DNA of 48,100 nt from IMG/VR virus record IMGVR_UViG_3300032144_000018, positions 1-48,100 of that record; one strand, written 5' to 3'. Made by a program: the position numbers and the translations under genes. The stretch's first letter is position 1. Each line of letters begins with the position of its first letter. The notes beneath the pieces were generated by a model. It saw only the letters and a list, made by a program, of their open reading frames with translations, searched no databases and was not told the DNA's origin. The stretch comes from a virus. Below are positions 35,754 through 42,127 of this stretch, one piece after another.

Positions 35754-36137
35754 TCAGCCGAGGATTGTGTTCAGCGCCTTCGCCATCCGCTTCTGGTGGT
35801 CTTCCACGTCCGGGTCCTGCATCGACAGGATGAGGCCCAGGGTGGCCTCGGGGAGCGACTCGGGTGGGAGATAGGACCACTTGGCGAAGGTGGCGTCAAA
35901 CTCGTCATCCCGATCCGAGACGAAGCCGGGGAGGCTGCGCAGGTAGGCGTTCCCCTCTTCATAGTCCTGGCGGTTCCCGCCGCCGGTCCGGGTGAAGATG
36001 ACAAGTCGGAACTCATCCCCGTCCTTCGTCACCCAGGCGTCGCGGATGCGCGGGACCTTCTCCGGCTCCGCCCCGAGGGCCTTGAGGATGATTAGGGCGG
36101 CGGGCTGCGTCTTGAACACTGCGTTGTAGAGGCTCAT
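35754..36137 (-). CDS. Hypothetical protein, 127 aa
   Basis: VPRIRDAWVTKDGDEFRLVIFTRTGGGNRQDYEEGNAYLRSLPGFVSDRDDEFDATFAKW is one alpha/beta domain, followed by a helical C-terminus. ATG at 36137 after GAAAGG. The GNRQDYE segment resembles small phage proteins, but I cannot name the family. Confidence 0.7.
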   Translation of the reverse strand: MSLYNAVFKTQPAALIILKALGAEPEKVPRIRDAWVTKDGDEFRLVIFTRTGGGNRQDYEEGNAYLRSLPGFVSDRDDEFDATFAKWSYLPPESLPEATLGLILSMQDPDVEDHQKRMAKALNTILG

Positions 36138-36148
36138 GGTCTATCCTT

Positions 36149-36502
36149 TCAGGACCATCTCGGGTTGGAAGGGTCTAGGGCCTGTGCGGCGCCGGAGGCG
36201 TTCCGGGCACGGAGAAGGGTCCACCCCCAGCGGTGGAAGTAGATGAACGGGAGGCCGCCACGCGCATCCGTCCCGGCGAAGACCGCCGCCTTCAACTCGT
36301 AAAACAGCCGCCCGACAAAGCGGTGCTGGTATGACTGCCGACGCTTGCTGAAGGTCTGGAAGACCAGCTGTCCATAGACCGTCCGGACGATCGTCGCGTC
36401 ATCGGGGGCGGGGAGCAGCACGACATAGGCGCTGGCCGCGTCCGGCCCGAAAAGGGGCTTGAGGTCCACGGCTAGGATCGTCGTGGGGTAGCTGTGCCTC
36501 AT
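36149..36502 (-). CDS. Hypothetical protein, 117 aa
   Basis: Aromatic and basic: RTVYGQLVFQTFSKRRQSYQHRFVGRLFYELKAAVF, GGLPFIYFHRWGWTLLRARN. ATGA-coupled to the gene upstream. No family recognised. Confidence 0.7.
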   Translation of the reverse strand: MRHSYPTTILAVDLKPLFGPDAASAYVVLLPAPDDATIVRTVYGQLVFQTFSKRRQSYQHRFVGRLFYELKAAVFAGTDARGGLPFIYFHRWGWTLLRARNASGAAQALDPSNPRWS

Positions 36503-36804
36503 CCGCCCGGCGCCTGTCCTAGCGTCTCCCCGATGAAGCGATACAGGGCCAGGAGCGAGGCCCGGTCAAGCGTCAGCATCGCGGCTCGGGTCCGATAGGG
36601 GATCGGATCGTTGGGCAGCGACCAGACCTCGCAGGCGTGGACGCTCCCCCAGCCGGCCTGGGGGTGGATGGCCAGCTGGAAATTGTGGTGGAAGGTCTTC
36701 GCCTTCCCGGGCTTGAGGTGCGACGGGTAGCCGGCCGGATCGTGCCACACGAAGGCCGGGAGGCCCGCCAGGGCCGTCCCGAGTCGGAAGGTCTGGCCGC
36801 TCAT
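36499..36804 (-). CDS. Hypothetical protein, 101 aa
   Basis: FRLGTALAGLPAFVWHDPAGYPSHLKPGKAKTFHHNFQLAIHPQ, a His/Trp-rich N-terminal part, then CEVWSLPNDPIPYRTRAAMLTLDRASLLALYRFIGETL. The ATG at 36804 overlaps the previous stop. Function unknown. Confidence 0.7.
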   Translation of the reverse strand: MSGQTFRLGTALAGLPAFVWHDPAGYPSHLKPGKAKTFHHNFQLAIHPQAGWGSVHACEVWSLPNDPIPYRTRAAMLTLDRASLLALYRFIGETLGQAPGG

Positions 36805-37322
36805 GACGTGGCCCTGGCAGGCTTCTCCACCTTCGCCGAGGGGATGAGCGCCACGGAGACAAAGCGCCGGGTCTTCCCGTCGCGGATCGCCTTCACCTGG
36901 CCCAGCTGCGTCATCTGCTTGATGGCGATGTAGAGCGTGTCGTGGTTCCGGAAGTCCGGGTTGCCCTTGAGGGCTTCCTGGATCGTCTTCGGGATCGCGC
37001 TCTGGCCGGGCTGCTTCTCCAGGACCTCGCGGACCGCAAGCCGGCGGTCCACCCACATCTGCGTCTTCATTGGCTTCAGACGCTTGGATGTCGGGGCGAT
37101 CTTCCGTGGCGTCGGGGGGCCGGCCTTCCGCGCGGCGAATGCGGCGCGCAGGGCCTCGCGCTTCGCCGGGTCCTTCCACTGGGCCGCGGCCGCTGACTCC
37201 GGCTTCTGGCCTTCGTCCTGGGCGATGTGGCGCAGCCGGCCGTCCGGGTAGACCAGCAGGAGGTCCCCCGCCCTTGCTGTGAAGCCGGTCTGGACTTCGA
37301 TCGCCCTGATTCGATCCTGCAT
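36801..37322 (-). CDS. Protein with C-terminal winged-helix domain, 173 aa
   Basis: The first 40 residues look like a small beta domain (FTARAGDLLLVYPDGRLRHIA), followed by a basic linker (KAGPPTPRKIAPTSKRLK). The last 80 residues (AVREVLEKQPGQSAIPKTIQEALKGNPDFRNHDTLYIAIKQMTQLGQVKAIRDGKTRRFVSV) read as a winged helix. A DNA-binding regulator is likely. ATG at 37322 with AAGGAGG upstream. Confidence 0.72.
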   Translation of the reverse strand: MQDRIRAIEVQTGFTARAGDLLLVYPDGRLRHIAQDEGQKPESAAAAQWKDPAKREALRAAFAARKAGPPTPRKIAPTSKRLKPMKTQMWVDRRLAVREVLEKQPGQSAIPKTIQEALKGNPDFRNHDTLYIAIKQMTQLGQVKAIRDGKTRRFVSVALIPSAKVEKPARATS

Positions 37323-37423
37323 GCTCTGGCCCTCCTTGAGCCGGTTCCGAGGTCCATGCCTCTGACGCCTCATCCCCGCGCGGCGTGAGCCGGGCGGGGT
37401 GGGCGGGGGAGCGGGCGGAGAGG

Positions 37424-37720
37424 CTAGGCCCCGACGCGGCCGCCCGCGGCCAGGAGGGCGTCGCGCAGGAGGTCCAGGCCTTCGCCCTCGCAGGAGAAGA
37501 CGCCCGTGACGAAGTTGACGTGGACGATCGCGTTGAGGCTCCCGCCTTCCTCGCCGAAGAGTGGCGCGCCGGTCGGGACGGTCAGGGGGAAGGAGACGGC
37601 GCGCGAGCCATGCCAGGTCGCGCCGTCGATATCACCCGTGATGTCGGCGAACTCGCCATCATCGACGCGGTTCAGGACTTCCAAGAGGCGTTCGGAAAGG
37701 GAGAGGCAGAGCAGCGGCAT
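37424..37720 (-). CDS. Hypothetical protein, 98 aa
   Basis: Beta-rich (DGEFADITGDIDGATWHGSRAVSFPLTVP, NAIVHVNFVTGVFSCEGEG) with helical ends. First and only gene after the promoter at 37767. ATG at 37720 after GAAGGAACG. Function unknown. Confidence 0.72.
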   Translation of the reverse strand: MPLLCLSLSERLLEVLNRVDDGEFADITGDIDGATWHGSRAVSFPLTVPTGAPLFGEEGGSLNAIVHVNFVTGVFSCEGEGLDLLRDALLAAGGRVGA

Positions 37721-37739
37721 CGGGGTCGTTCCTTCAATC

Positions 37740-37761
37740 GGCGGGGCCCCATCGCCCCGCC
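37740..37761 (-). promoter_or_regulatory. 5'-terminal leader hairpin with a compensatory change
   Basis: Stem GGCGGGGC/GCCCCGCC (8 bp) around GATGGG on the minus strand. Compared with CCGGGGC/GCCCCGG at 12462 and 28432, the outer pair C-G has become G-C on both sides, so the pairing is kept. It starts 5 bases after the -10. Confidence 0.72.
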
Positions 37762-37766
37762 CGAGT

Positions 37767-37796
37767 CTTCTACCTTGGGATTGTCCCAGCCGTCTA
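37767..37796 (-). promoter_or_regulatory. Phage promoter TAGACG-N18-TAGAAG
   Basis: Minus-strand -35 TAGACG (37796-37791), 18-base spacer, -10 TAGAAG (37772-37767). The TAG of the -35 box is the stop codon of the gene at 37794. Confidence 0.75.
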
Positions 37797-37988
37797 GGCT
37801 TTTTCAAGCCTGGCGCGCACGAGACAGTCCTTTGCCTCCAGGAGTTTGCGAAGGCCAGCGGACTTCTCCGCGCAGTCGGGGAGTTCCGCGTCCATCTGGG
37901 CGGCCAACTCGCCGATCGGCCGGCTGACCTCCTGGAGATGGGCCGGCAGATGGACGTAGGCGAAATGCTTCATGATTGGACTGGGCAT
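37794..37988 (-). CDS. Conserved phage protein (KHFAYVHLP type), 64 aa
   Basis: KHFAYVHLPAHLQEVSRPIGELA, then LPDCAEKSAGLRKLLEAKDCLVRA: this exact pattern is widespread in phages and prophages, function unknown. The family mostly starts at the KHFAY methionine; here a GGAGACAATC site points to the ATG five codons earlier. The stop codon is part of the downstream promoter. Confidence 0.85.
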   Translation of the reverse strand: MPSPIMKHFAYVHLPAHLQEVSRPIGELAAQMDAELPDCAEKSAGLRKLLEAKDCLVRARLEKA

Positions 37989-38025
37989 GATTGTCTCCGT
38001 GGCGGGGGAGTCCGCCGCGGGGAGC

Positions 38026-38196
38026 CTAGCCGAGGATCGCCCCGAGGGCGCGAAGAGAGTCCAGGGAAGCCTGCGTGAGGGTGATCTTCTCCTTCCCGGA
38101 GACGAAGGTGAAGAGGGGCGGACCGCTCCGCGGGACCTCCGCGGATTTCATCGTCCAGGGTCGCCCGAGGAAGAGGATGACCGGAGTGCCGCTCAT
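38026..38196 (-). CDS. Hypothetical protein, 56 aa
   Basis: SGTPVILFLGRPWTMKSAEV, then LFTFVSGKEKITLTQASLDSLRALGAIL: strands then a helix. ATG at 38196 overlaps the upstream stop. It ends in TAG. Confidence 0.65.
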   Translation of the reverse strand: MSGTPVILFLGRPWTMKSAEVPRSGPPLFTFVSGKEKITLTQASLDSLRALGAILG

Positions 38197-38444
38197 CCCC
38201 GGAGCCTCGCGAGGGCGGCGGAGACGCGGGCCCGCCGGGCGGCGACCTCGGGCGTGATCTCCGGCGGGGGCGGGACGGGCGTCGCCCGGGCGAAGGCTTC
38301 CGCCGCGCGCCGGCTCGGGAACTCATGCCGGGCGATGCGGTAGCCGTCCGGGCACAGGGCGAGCGCAAACCAATAGTAGGCGGCGCCCACGTGGTCCCGC
38401 TCGATGTTCCAGCCGTTCACTTCGGCGACGGTCTTGAGCGCCAT
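38193..38444 (-). CDS. Hypothetical protein, 83 aa
   Basis: VNGWNIERDHVGAAYYWFALALCPDGYRIARHEFPSRRAAEAFARATP forms a small alpha/beta domain with an aromatic core, then a Pro linker and a basic helix (AARRARVSAALARLRG). Function unknown. Confidence 0.7.
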   Translation of the reverse strand: MALKTVAEVNGWNIERDHVGAAYYWFALALCPDGYRIARHEFPSRRAAEAFARATPVPPPPEITPEVAARRARVSAALARLRG

Positions 38445-38446
38445 AA

Positions 38447-38647
38447 TCAGCCCTCCTTGGCTACGGTCTTGGCGAAGGCTCCGTCAGCCCAGTCCCGGAA
38501 GTAGGTGAAGTGGACGGTCTTCCAGTCCTCCTTCGCGACCTCCACCTGAGTGGCGAAGTAGGGGACCCCGTTGCGGTCTATGGCCTGGACCAACCGGACG
38601 CAACCCTGGGACTTGAGGACGGCTTTGATGTCGCGGACTTCGGTCAT
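38447..38647 (-). CDS. Hypothetical protein, 66 aa
   Basis: DIKAVLKSQGCVRLVQAIDRNGVPYFATQVEVAKEDWKTVHFTYFRDW: one small alpha/beta domain. AAGGAGATTGAC before the ATG. It is first after the promoter at 38669, with a leader of only about 15 bases. Confidence 0.72.
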   Translation of the reverse strand: MTEVRDIKAVLKSQGCVRLVQAIDRNGVPYFATQVEVAKEDWKTVHFTYFRDWADGAFAKTVAKEG

Positions 38648-38668
38648 GTCAATCTCCTTGGCCCCTCC

Positions 38669-38697
38669 TTTCTAGTTGAGACTCTCGCCCTGGTCTA
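38669..38697 (-). promoter_or_regulatory. Phage promoter TAGACC-N17-TAGAAA
   Basis: Minus-strand -35 TAGACC (38697-38692), 17-base spacer ending CTCAAC, -10 TAGAAA (38674-38669). Upstream it has the CTTTTTGG block and AATTCGCCAAC, matching the 488 promoter. Confidence 0.75.
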
Positions 38698-38708
38698 CCA
38701 AAAAGCGG

Positions 38709-38975
38709 CTAGGTTGGCGAATTATCTTTCACGACCGGCGCGACATAGAGGCACAGCTTGTGGATCGGGTCGCCGAGGCTGGAGTTGGGGTGGTAACTCG
38801 GCGCGACCCAGTGGGCGACCTCCCGGACCTCAAAAGCCGAAGGCCGGTGGTGCCATTCTGACCCGGTCATCCAGAGCAGTTCCCCAACGCGGGGAGCCGA
38901 TCGGAACCAGACGTCAGCGACGTGAGAATCGTCCGCGGCTAGGCGGACCTCGGCGGGGATCGCTAACTTGCTCAT
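38709..38975 (-). CDS. Hypothetical protein, 88 aa
   Basis: VADVWFRSAPRVGELLWMTGSEWHHRPSAFEVREVAHWVAPSYHP then KLCLYVAPVV: a beta-rich small protein. GELLW and FEVREVAHWV resemble the start of small SH3/KOW-like phage proteins. ATGA-coupled upstream. Confidence 0.7.
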   Translation of the reverse strand: MSKLAIPAEVRLAADDSHVADVWFRSAPRVGELLWMTGSEWHHRPSAFEVREVAHWVAPSYHPNSSLGDPIHKLCLYVAPVVKDNSPT

Positions 38976-39250
38976 GCGAAGTCAATCTGCACGTTGACGC
39001 TCCGCGAGCCGTCCGGCGAGGCGAAGGTGGACCCGTAGCCGATCGGCGCCGGCTCGCCCCGAAGGATGACCGCCCGCTGGCGCGAGTCCTCAAAGGCGAG
39101 CAGCGCATTGTATATTGTCGTGCAGCTGGGCCCGCGCTGAAGGTCGCGGTAGGTTGTGGCGATCGTCACCCCGTCGATGATGACGCGGAGGCGCTGCCGG
39201 GCGGCGATCCGGTAGCTGCTCTGGAGCGGGCGGACGGGAGGGGCGTTCAC
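38972..39250 (-). CDS. Hypothetical protein, 92 aa
   Basis: LRVIIDGVTIATTYRDLQRGPSCTTIYNALLAFEDSRQRAVILRGEPAPIGYG: basic alpha/beta. TTIYNALLAF could be a small helix in a DNA-binding fold, not certain. GTG at 39250. Confidence 0.7.
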   Translation of the reverse strand: MNAPPVRPLQSSYRIAARQRLRVIIDGVTIATTYRDLQRGPSCTTIYNALLAFEDSRQRAVILRGEPAPIGYGSTFASPDGSRSVNVQIDFA

Positions 39251-39507
39251 GGCTTCAGTCCTTCTGGCCAGTCCAGGATCGCGACGGAGGCGCCGCGGCC
39301 CGGGTAGATGGTGACCCGGTAGGGCTGGCCGGTCAGGGCCGCCTCTTCCAGTGCTGCGTTCAGCGTCGTCATTCTTGCCGAATGGTTGGTCATCCGTGAG
39401 GATGAGGTGAGGGCTGCCCGCGATCCCCGGCGGGCCTGGGTGTGCTTGTCACGGGCCCGGGGAGCGATTTCGAGGGGCAGGCCCTCGCGGAGGACTAGAT
39501 GCGGCAT
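39247..39507 (-). CDS. Hypothetical protein, 86 aa
   Basis: A basic first half (PRARDKHTQARRGSRAALTSSSRM) and a second half MTTLNAALEEAALTGQPYRVTIYPGRGASVAILDWPEG that looks like the folded part. ATG at 39507 has AAGGAGACGCCCCG, but an internal ATG at MTTLNA is a possible alternative start. Confidence 0.6.
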   Translation of the reverse strand: MPHLVLREGLPLEIAPRARDKHTQARRGSRAALTSSSRMTNHSARMTTLNAALEEAALTGQPYRVTIYPGRGASVAILDWPEGLKP

Positions 39508-39698
39508 CGGGGCGTCTCCTTCAACGCGGTGAGGATGAGGGCGGGTTTGTCGCCCCCGAAGGTGGGGAGCCTGATGCCGAGTTCCGCGGCGATCGCGTGG
39601 AGCGACTCGGAATGTAGCGCGCACAGCACCTGGTCTGCTTCACGGACGGAGAGACCACGGAGGCGGCTGATGGTGAGGCGGGCGAGGGTCGGGTTCAT
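39495..39698 (-). CDS. Hypothetical protein, 67 aa
   Basis: LTISRLRGLSVREADQVLCALHSESLHAIAAELGIRLPTFGGDKPALILTALKE: helical, with a helix-turn-helix-like centre (SLHAIAAELGIRLPTF). A small regulator is possible. ATG at 39698 follows GAAGGAGATGCT. Confidence 0.68.
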   Translation of the reverse strand: MNPTLARLTISRLRGLSVREADQVLCALHSESLHAIAAELGIRLPTFGGDKPALILTALKETPRCRI

Positions 39699-39727
39699 AG
39701 CATCTCCTTCTGACGCCTCGGGGCCCG

Positions 39728-39757
39728 CCCCCGATGAAGGGGAGCGGGCCCGCAGGG
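39728..39757 (-). terminator. GC-rich hairpin, possible leftward terminator
   Basis: GCGGGCCC and GGGCCCGC pair around a 14-base loop just after the gene at 39770. There is no T run after it, so termination is uncertain. Confidence 0.4.
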
Positions 39758-39769
39758 GCGCGCAGGGTC

Positions 39770-40327
39770 CTAGGCCGCGCGGCGGGAGAAGTGGGCATTG
39801 AGGGCCGCGGCGATCGCCTCCGGGGTGTCGATGAGGGTCCCCTTCGGGAAGACCGCCTTGACGGCTTCCTCGCCGCGCTGACGCATCGCCGCGGAGAGGA
39901 CATCCACCTTCAGCTTGCGGGCTTCCGACCGGAAGTGGTCGCCCGGGCAGAGGCGCTTCGCGACGAAGCCGGCGATCAGGCGCGACCGCTTCACGGCATC
40001 GTCCCACTGCGCCATCGCGCTGTTCGCCTTCTTGGCGGTGGTCTCTTCCTTGGTCGGCGCGACCTTCGGCGCCTTCGCCTTCGGGGCCTTCTTCGCCTTC
40101 GCCGGCTTCGCGGCCGGGGTCGCGGCGGCGAGGCGGGCGGCTTCCGCCTCTTCCGACGCCTTCACGCGGCGATCGCGCTCCGCGGCGAAGGCGTCCATGG
40201 CCGCGGCCTTGCCTTCGATCCGCTCGATGAGCGTCCAGGTCTGGCCGTCGATGGTCGTCTCCAGGGCGAAGCCCTTGGCCAGGCGACGGAGGCGGAGCAG
40301 GGCGGCGGCGGCAATCACGGTCTTCAT
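39770..40327 (-). CDS. Lys/Ala-linker protein sharing a C-terminal domain with 29807
   Basis: 185 residues. The N-terminal 60 residues start with a basic helix (AAALLRLRRLAKGFALETTIDGQTWTL). A KPAKAKKAPKAKAPK linker follows. The C-terminal domain (SRLIAGFVAKRLCPGDHFRSEARKLKVDVLSAAM then EEAVKAVFPKGTLIDTPEAIAAAL) aligns with the end of the protein at 29807. This is a nucleoid-like layout, probably DNA-binding. Single-gene unit under the promoter at 40383. Confidence 0.75.
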   Translation of the reverse strand: MKTVIAAAALLRLRRLAKGFALETTIDGQTWTLIERIEGKAAAMDAFAAERDRRVKASEEAEAARLAAATPAAKPAKAKKAPKAKAPKVAPTKEETTAKKANSAMAQWDDAVKRSRLIAGFVAKRLCPGDHFRSEARKLKVDVLSAAMRQRGEEAVKAVFPKGTLIDTPEAIAAALNAHFSRRAA

Positions 40328-40353
40328 CTCAGTAGTCCCTTCGTTGGGGCGGT

Positions 40354-40367
40354 CCGGACCATTCCGG
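40354..40367 (-). promoter_or_regulatory. Small leader hairpin, ATGG loop
   Basis: CCGGA and TCCGG around ATGG on the minus strand, 15 bases after the -10 box. It has the same loop core as the larger leader hairpins. Confidence 0.45.
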
Positions 40368-40382
40368 TGCGCCTGTAGGGAT

Positions 40383-40412
40383 TTTCTACTTGAGATTGGG
40401 GCGGATGGTCTA
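40383..40412 (-). promoter_or_regulatory. Phage promoter TAGACC-N18-TAGAAA
   Basis: Minus-strand -35 TAGACC (40412-40407), 18-base spacer, -10 TAGAAA (40388-40383). A TTTTTACAG patch sits just upstream of the -35. Confidence 0.72.
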
Positions 40413-40465
40413 CTGTAAAAACGCCAAGCCCCAAAGATTTTCTCCGGCCCAACCGTTACAATTGC

Positions 40466-40747
40466 CTAGCTGATGTTCCGGACACCAAAGGCGAGGCGCT
40501 GGAATGGATTGGGCTTCGTCCCCGCTGGGGAAATTGCGATATTGGCCTCAAGCCCGTCCAGCGAGACGCGGGCCCCGGCGAGGTCGATGCCTGGCTCAAG
40601 ACCGTGGAACTGAAAGGGGCGGCCGCACTCCGCGCACTTGACGCGGATTTCAGCCATGTAGGAGGTTATCGGACCGCCCTCCTTCGTGGCCAGGCGATGG
40701 ACCCCGACCTCGGCGGAGAAGTTGAGATGATCGCAGGGCTCAGTCAT
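40466..40747 (-). CDS. Conserved phage zinc protein, 93 aa
   Basis: CDHLNFSAEVGVHRLA, then MAEIRVKCAECGRPFQFHGLEPG, then VSLDGLEANIAISP matches a small phage protein family widespread in siphoviruses (C-x-x-C-G-x-x-F-x-F-x-G). Function unknown. ATG at 40747; two earlier ATGs are possible. It overlaps the end of the small membrane gene. Confidence 0.78.
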   Translation of the reverse strand: MTEPCDHLNFSAEVGVHRLATKEGGPITSYMAEIRVKCAECGRPFQFHGLEPGIDLAGARVSLDGLEANIAISPAGTKPNPFQRLAFGVRNIS

Positions 40748-40844
40748 CGTCATCATCCAGGTCCCAGAAGGCCCAGACTGTCCAGGTGACACCGAGGATG
40801 ACCGCCACGACAACCCCGCCGAGGGTCCACCATACCCAGCTCAT
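40740..40844 (-). CDS. Single-span membrane peptide, 34 aa
   Basis: SWVWWTLGGVVVAVILGVTW is a Trp-flanked membrane helix, followed by TVWAFWDLDDDDD, an acidic end. ATG at 40844 overlaps the upstream stop (ATGA). It is very short; the junction and the strong hydrophobic helix are the support. It could be a holin-like or inhibitor peptide. Confidence 0.55.
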   Translation of the reverse strand: MSWVWWTLGGVVVAVILGVTWTVWAFWDLDDDDD

Positions 40845-41152
40845 AGCGGCCCCCCGAGGCGGTTCCCGCCCGTGATGATCAGAAGTTTTGCGCCTGGTGC
40901 GAAGGTTTCCCAGGCTTCATGGATCGCCTTCGTGATATCCGCCGGGATTGAAGCCGGGACGTGGAGCACGAAGCGATCGCCAGGCTGATATTCCATCTTC
41001 TGGACCTCGCCCCGGATGACGATTTCCAGCGCCCCGCGCCTCGGGCCGGGCTCCGGGACCGCCTCAGCGACTCGGGGCCGTTCGGCTTCCGCCCGGCAGT
41101 CCGGGCAACTTGACCCGGGCCAATCGTGCTTGCACATGTCCGCGTTTACCAT
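40841..41152 (-). CDS. Hypothetical protein with N-terminal Cys/His knuckle, 103 aa
   Basis: MCKHDWPGSSCPDCRAEAERP near the start (C-x2-H...C-x2-C) is a small zinc site seen in other phage proteins. The rest (ALEIVIRGEVQKMEYQPGDRFVLHVPASIPADITKAIHEAWETFAPGAKLLIITGG) is a coherent alpha/beta domain. ATG at 41152 after GGAGGACGCT. Confidence 0.75.
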   Translation of the reverse strand: MVNADMCKHDWPGSSCPDCRAEAERPRVAEAVPEPGPRRGALEIVIRGEVQKMEYQPGDRFVLHVPASIPADITKAIHEAWETFAPGAKLLIITGGNRLGGPL

Positions 41153-41174
41153 AGCGTCCTCCCCTCAAGGATCA

Positions 41175-41192
41175 GGGCGCCTCGCGGCGCCC
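41175..41192 (-). terminator. GC-rich hairpin between two genes
   Basis: GGGCGCC and GGCGCCC, perfect 7-bp stem with a tetraloop, in the 46-base gap before the gene at 40841. No T run follows, so its role is unclear. Confidence 0.35.
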
Positions 41193-41198
41193 CTCCCC

Positions 41199-41465
41199 TC
41201 ATTCCTCGCCTTCGCCTTCCTCGGGGTCCTCTTCCCCGTCCGGGGCCGGGCTCGGGGCCTCGGCGGGCGGGTCCGCGATCGGGGCGGGCGCGGGGTCTTC
41301 GGCCGGAACCGGCTGGGTGTCGCTCATCGTCTTCTCCTGGAGAGGCCCGGCGACCTTCGCCGGGTCCGCGGAAGGTAGTGGGGCCGGAGTGTCCCGCCTA
41401 GCGGTCTTTCCGCGCTGGAAGAAGATTTCCATAGCGTCCTGGAAGAAGGGGCTGCTGTCGCTCAT
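41199..41465 (-). CDS. Acidic disordered protein with a second internal start, 88 aa
   Basis: From ATG 41465 (ATGA with the upstream stop) the product begins SDSSPFFQDAMEIFFQRG. An in-frame ATG at 41328 has AGGAGAAGACG upstream and gives a 42-residue Pro/Ala/Glu-rich acidic peptide also beginning MSD and ending in GEEDPEEGEGEE. Two products from one frame are likely. Confidence 0.65.
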   Translation of the reverse strand: MSDSSPFFQDAMEIFFQRGKTARRDTPAPLPSADPAKVAGPLQEKTMSDTQPVPAEDPAPAPIADPPAEAPSPAPDGEEDPEEGEGEE

Positions 41466-42127
41466 GACTGCATCGCCTCCCAGGCTGCCCTTGCGCCGTC
41501 GCGGAAGTCCTCTTCAGTCGCATCGCCGATCCGCGGGATGTGGTCCTTCAGCGCCTTGATGATCCTGTTTAGGACCGCCGCGGAAGGTTCCGAACCGCGG
41601 GCGCCGAGGGGGAGCGGCAGCCAGCCGTCCGGCTTCGGCGCAACCTCGGCATACATCACCACCTTCCCCTCCTTGGAAAGGACCGGGTAGAACCAGCCGG
41701 GCCCAAAAGGCGGCTGTTCCTCCCCGCCACCTTCAGCGAAATGCGCCACCATGAATTCTCCCTTTGGGCTGAAGCCTCGCGGCTTGAAGTAGAGGATGAC
41801 ATGCGAAGCGTCCTGCGGCGCGTCCTCCATGGGGAGGAACGGCGGAAGGAGGGCGGGCCGCGGGTCCCCGGCAGCGGAGAAGGAGGCCCATAGCCGGTCC
41901 CGGGCCTCGGGGGACTGCCGGTTGAAGACGGTCAGGAACTCTTCCATTGAGACCATTGCTGGCGCGCTCCGGTAACTGCCGCAGTCGCATGAACTGTCGT
42001 AGGCGATCCGGCCGCCCTCAGCGAAGAGGTAGGGCAGCGGTGTCTCGCATAGACTGCAGTGACGGAAGGTCCAGCGGTGGATGACCCGTTCGGCCAGGAC
42101 CTTCTTCACCATATCCTCGGTGATCAT
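41462..42127 (-). CDS. Two-part zinc protein, 221 aa
   Basis: N-terminal CSLCETPLPYLFAEGGRIAYDSSCDCGSY (residues 24-52) is a four-cysteine zinc domain. A central helical linker (FLTVFNRQSPEARDRLW) leads to a beta-rich C-terminal domain (HVILYFKPRGFSPKGEFMVAHFAEG, GWFYPVLSKEGKVVMYAEVAPKPDGWLPLP). ATG at 42127 with TAAGGAG upstream. The function of neither part is recognised. Confidence 0.78.
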   Translation of the reverse strand: MITEDMVKKVLAERVIHRWTFRHCSLCETPLPYLFAEGGRIAYDSSCDCGSYRSAPAMVSMEEFLTVFNRQSPEARDRLWASFSAAGDPRPALLPPFLPMEDAPQDASHVILYFKPRGFSPKGEFMVAHFAEGGGEEQPPFGPGWFYPVLSKEGKVVMYAEVAPKPDGWLPLPLGARGSEPSAAVLNRIIKALKDHIPRIGDATEEDFRDGARAAWEAMQS

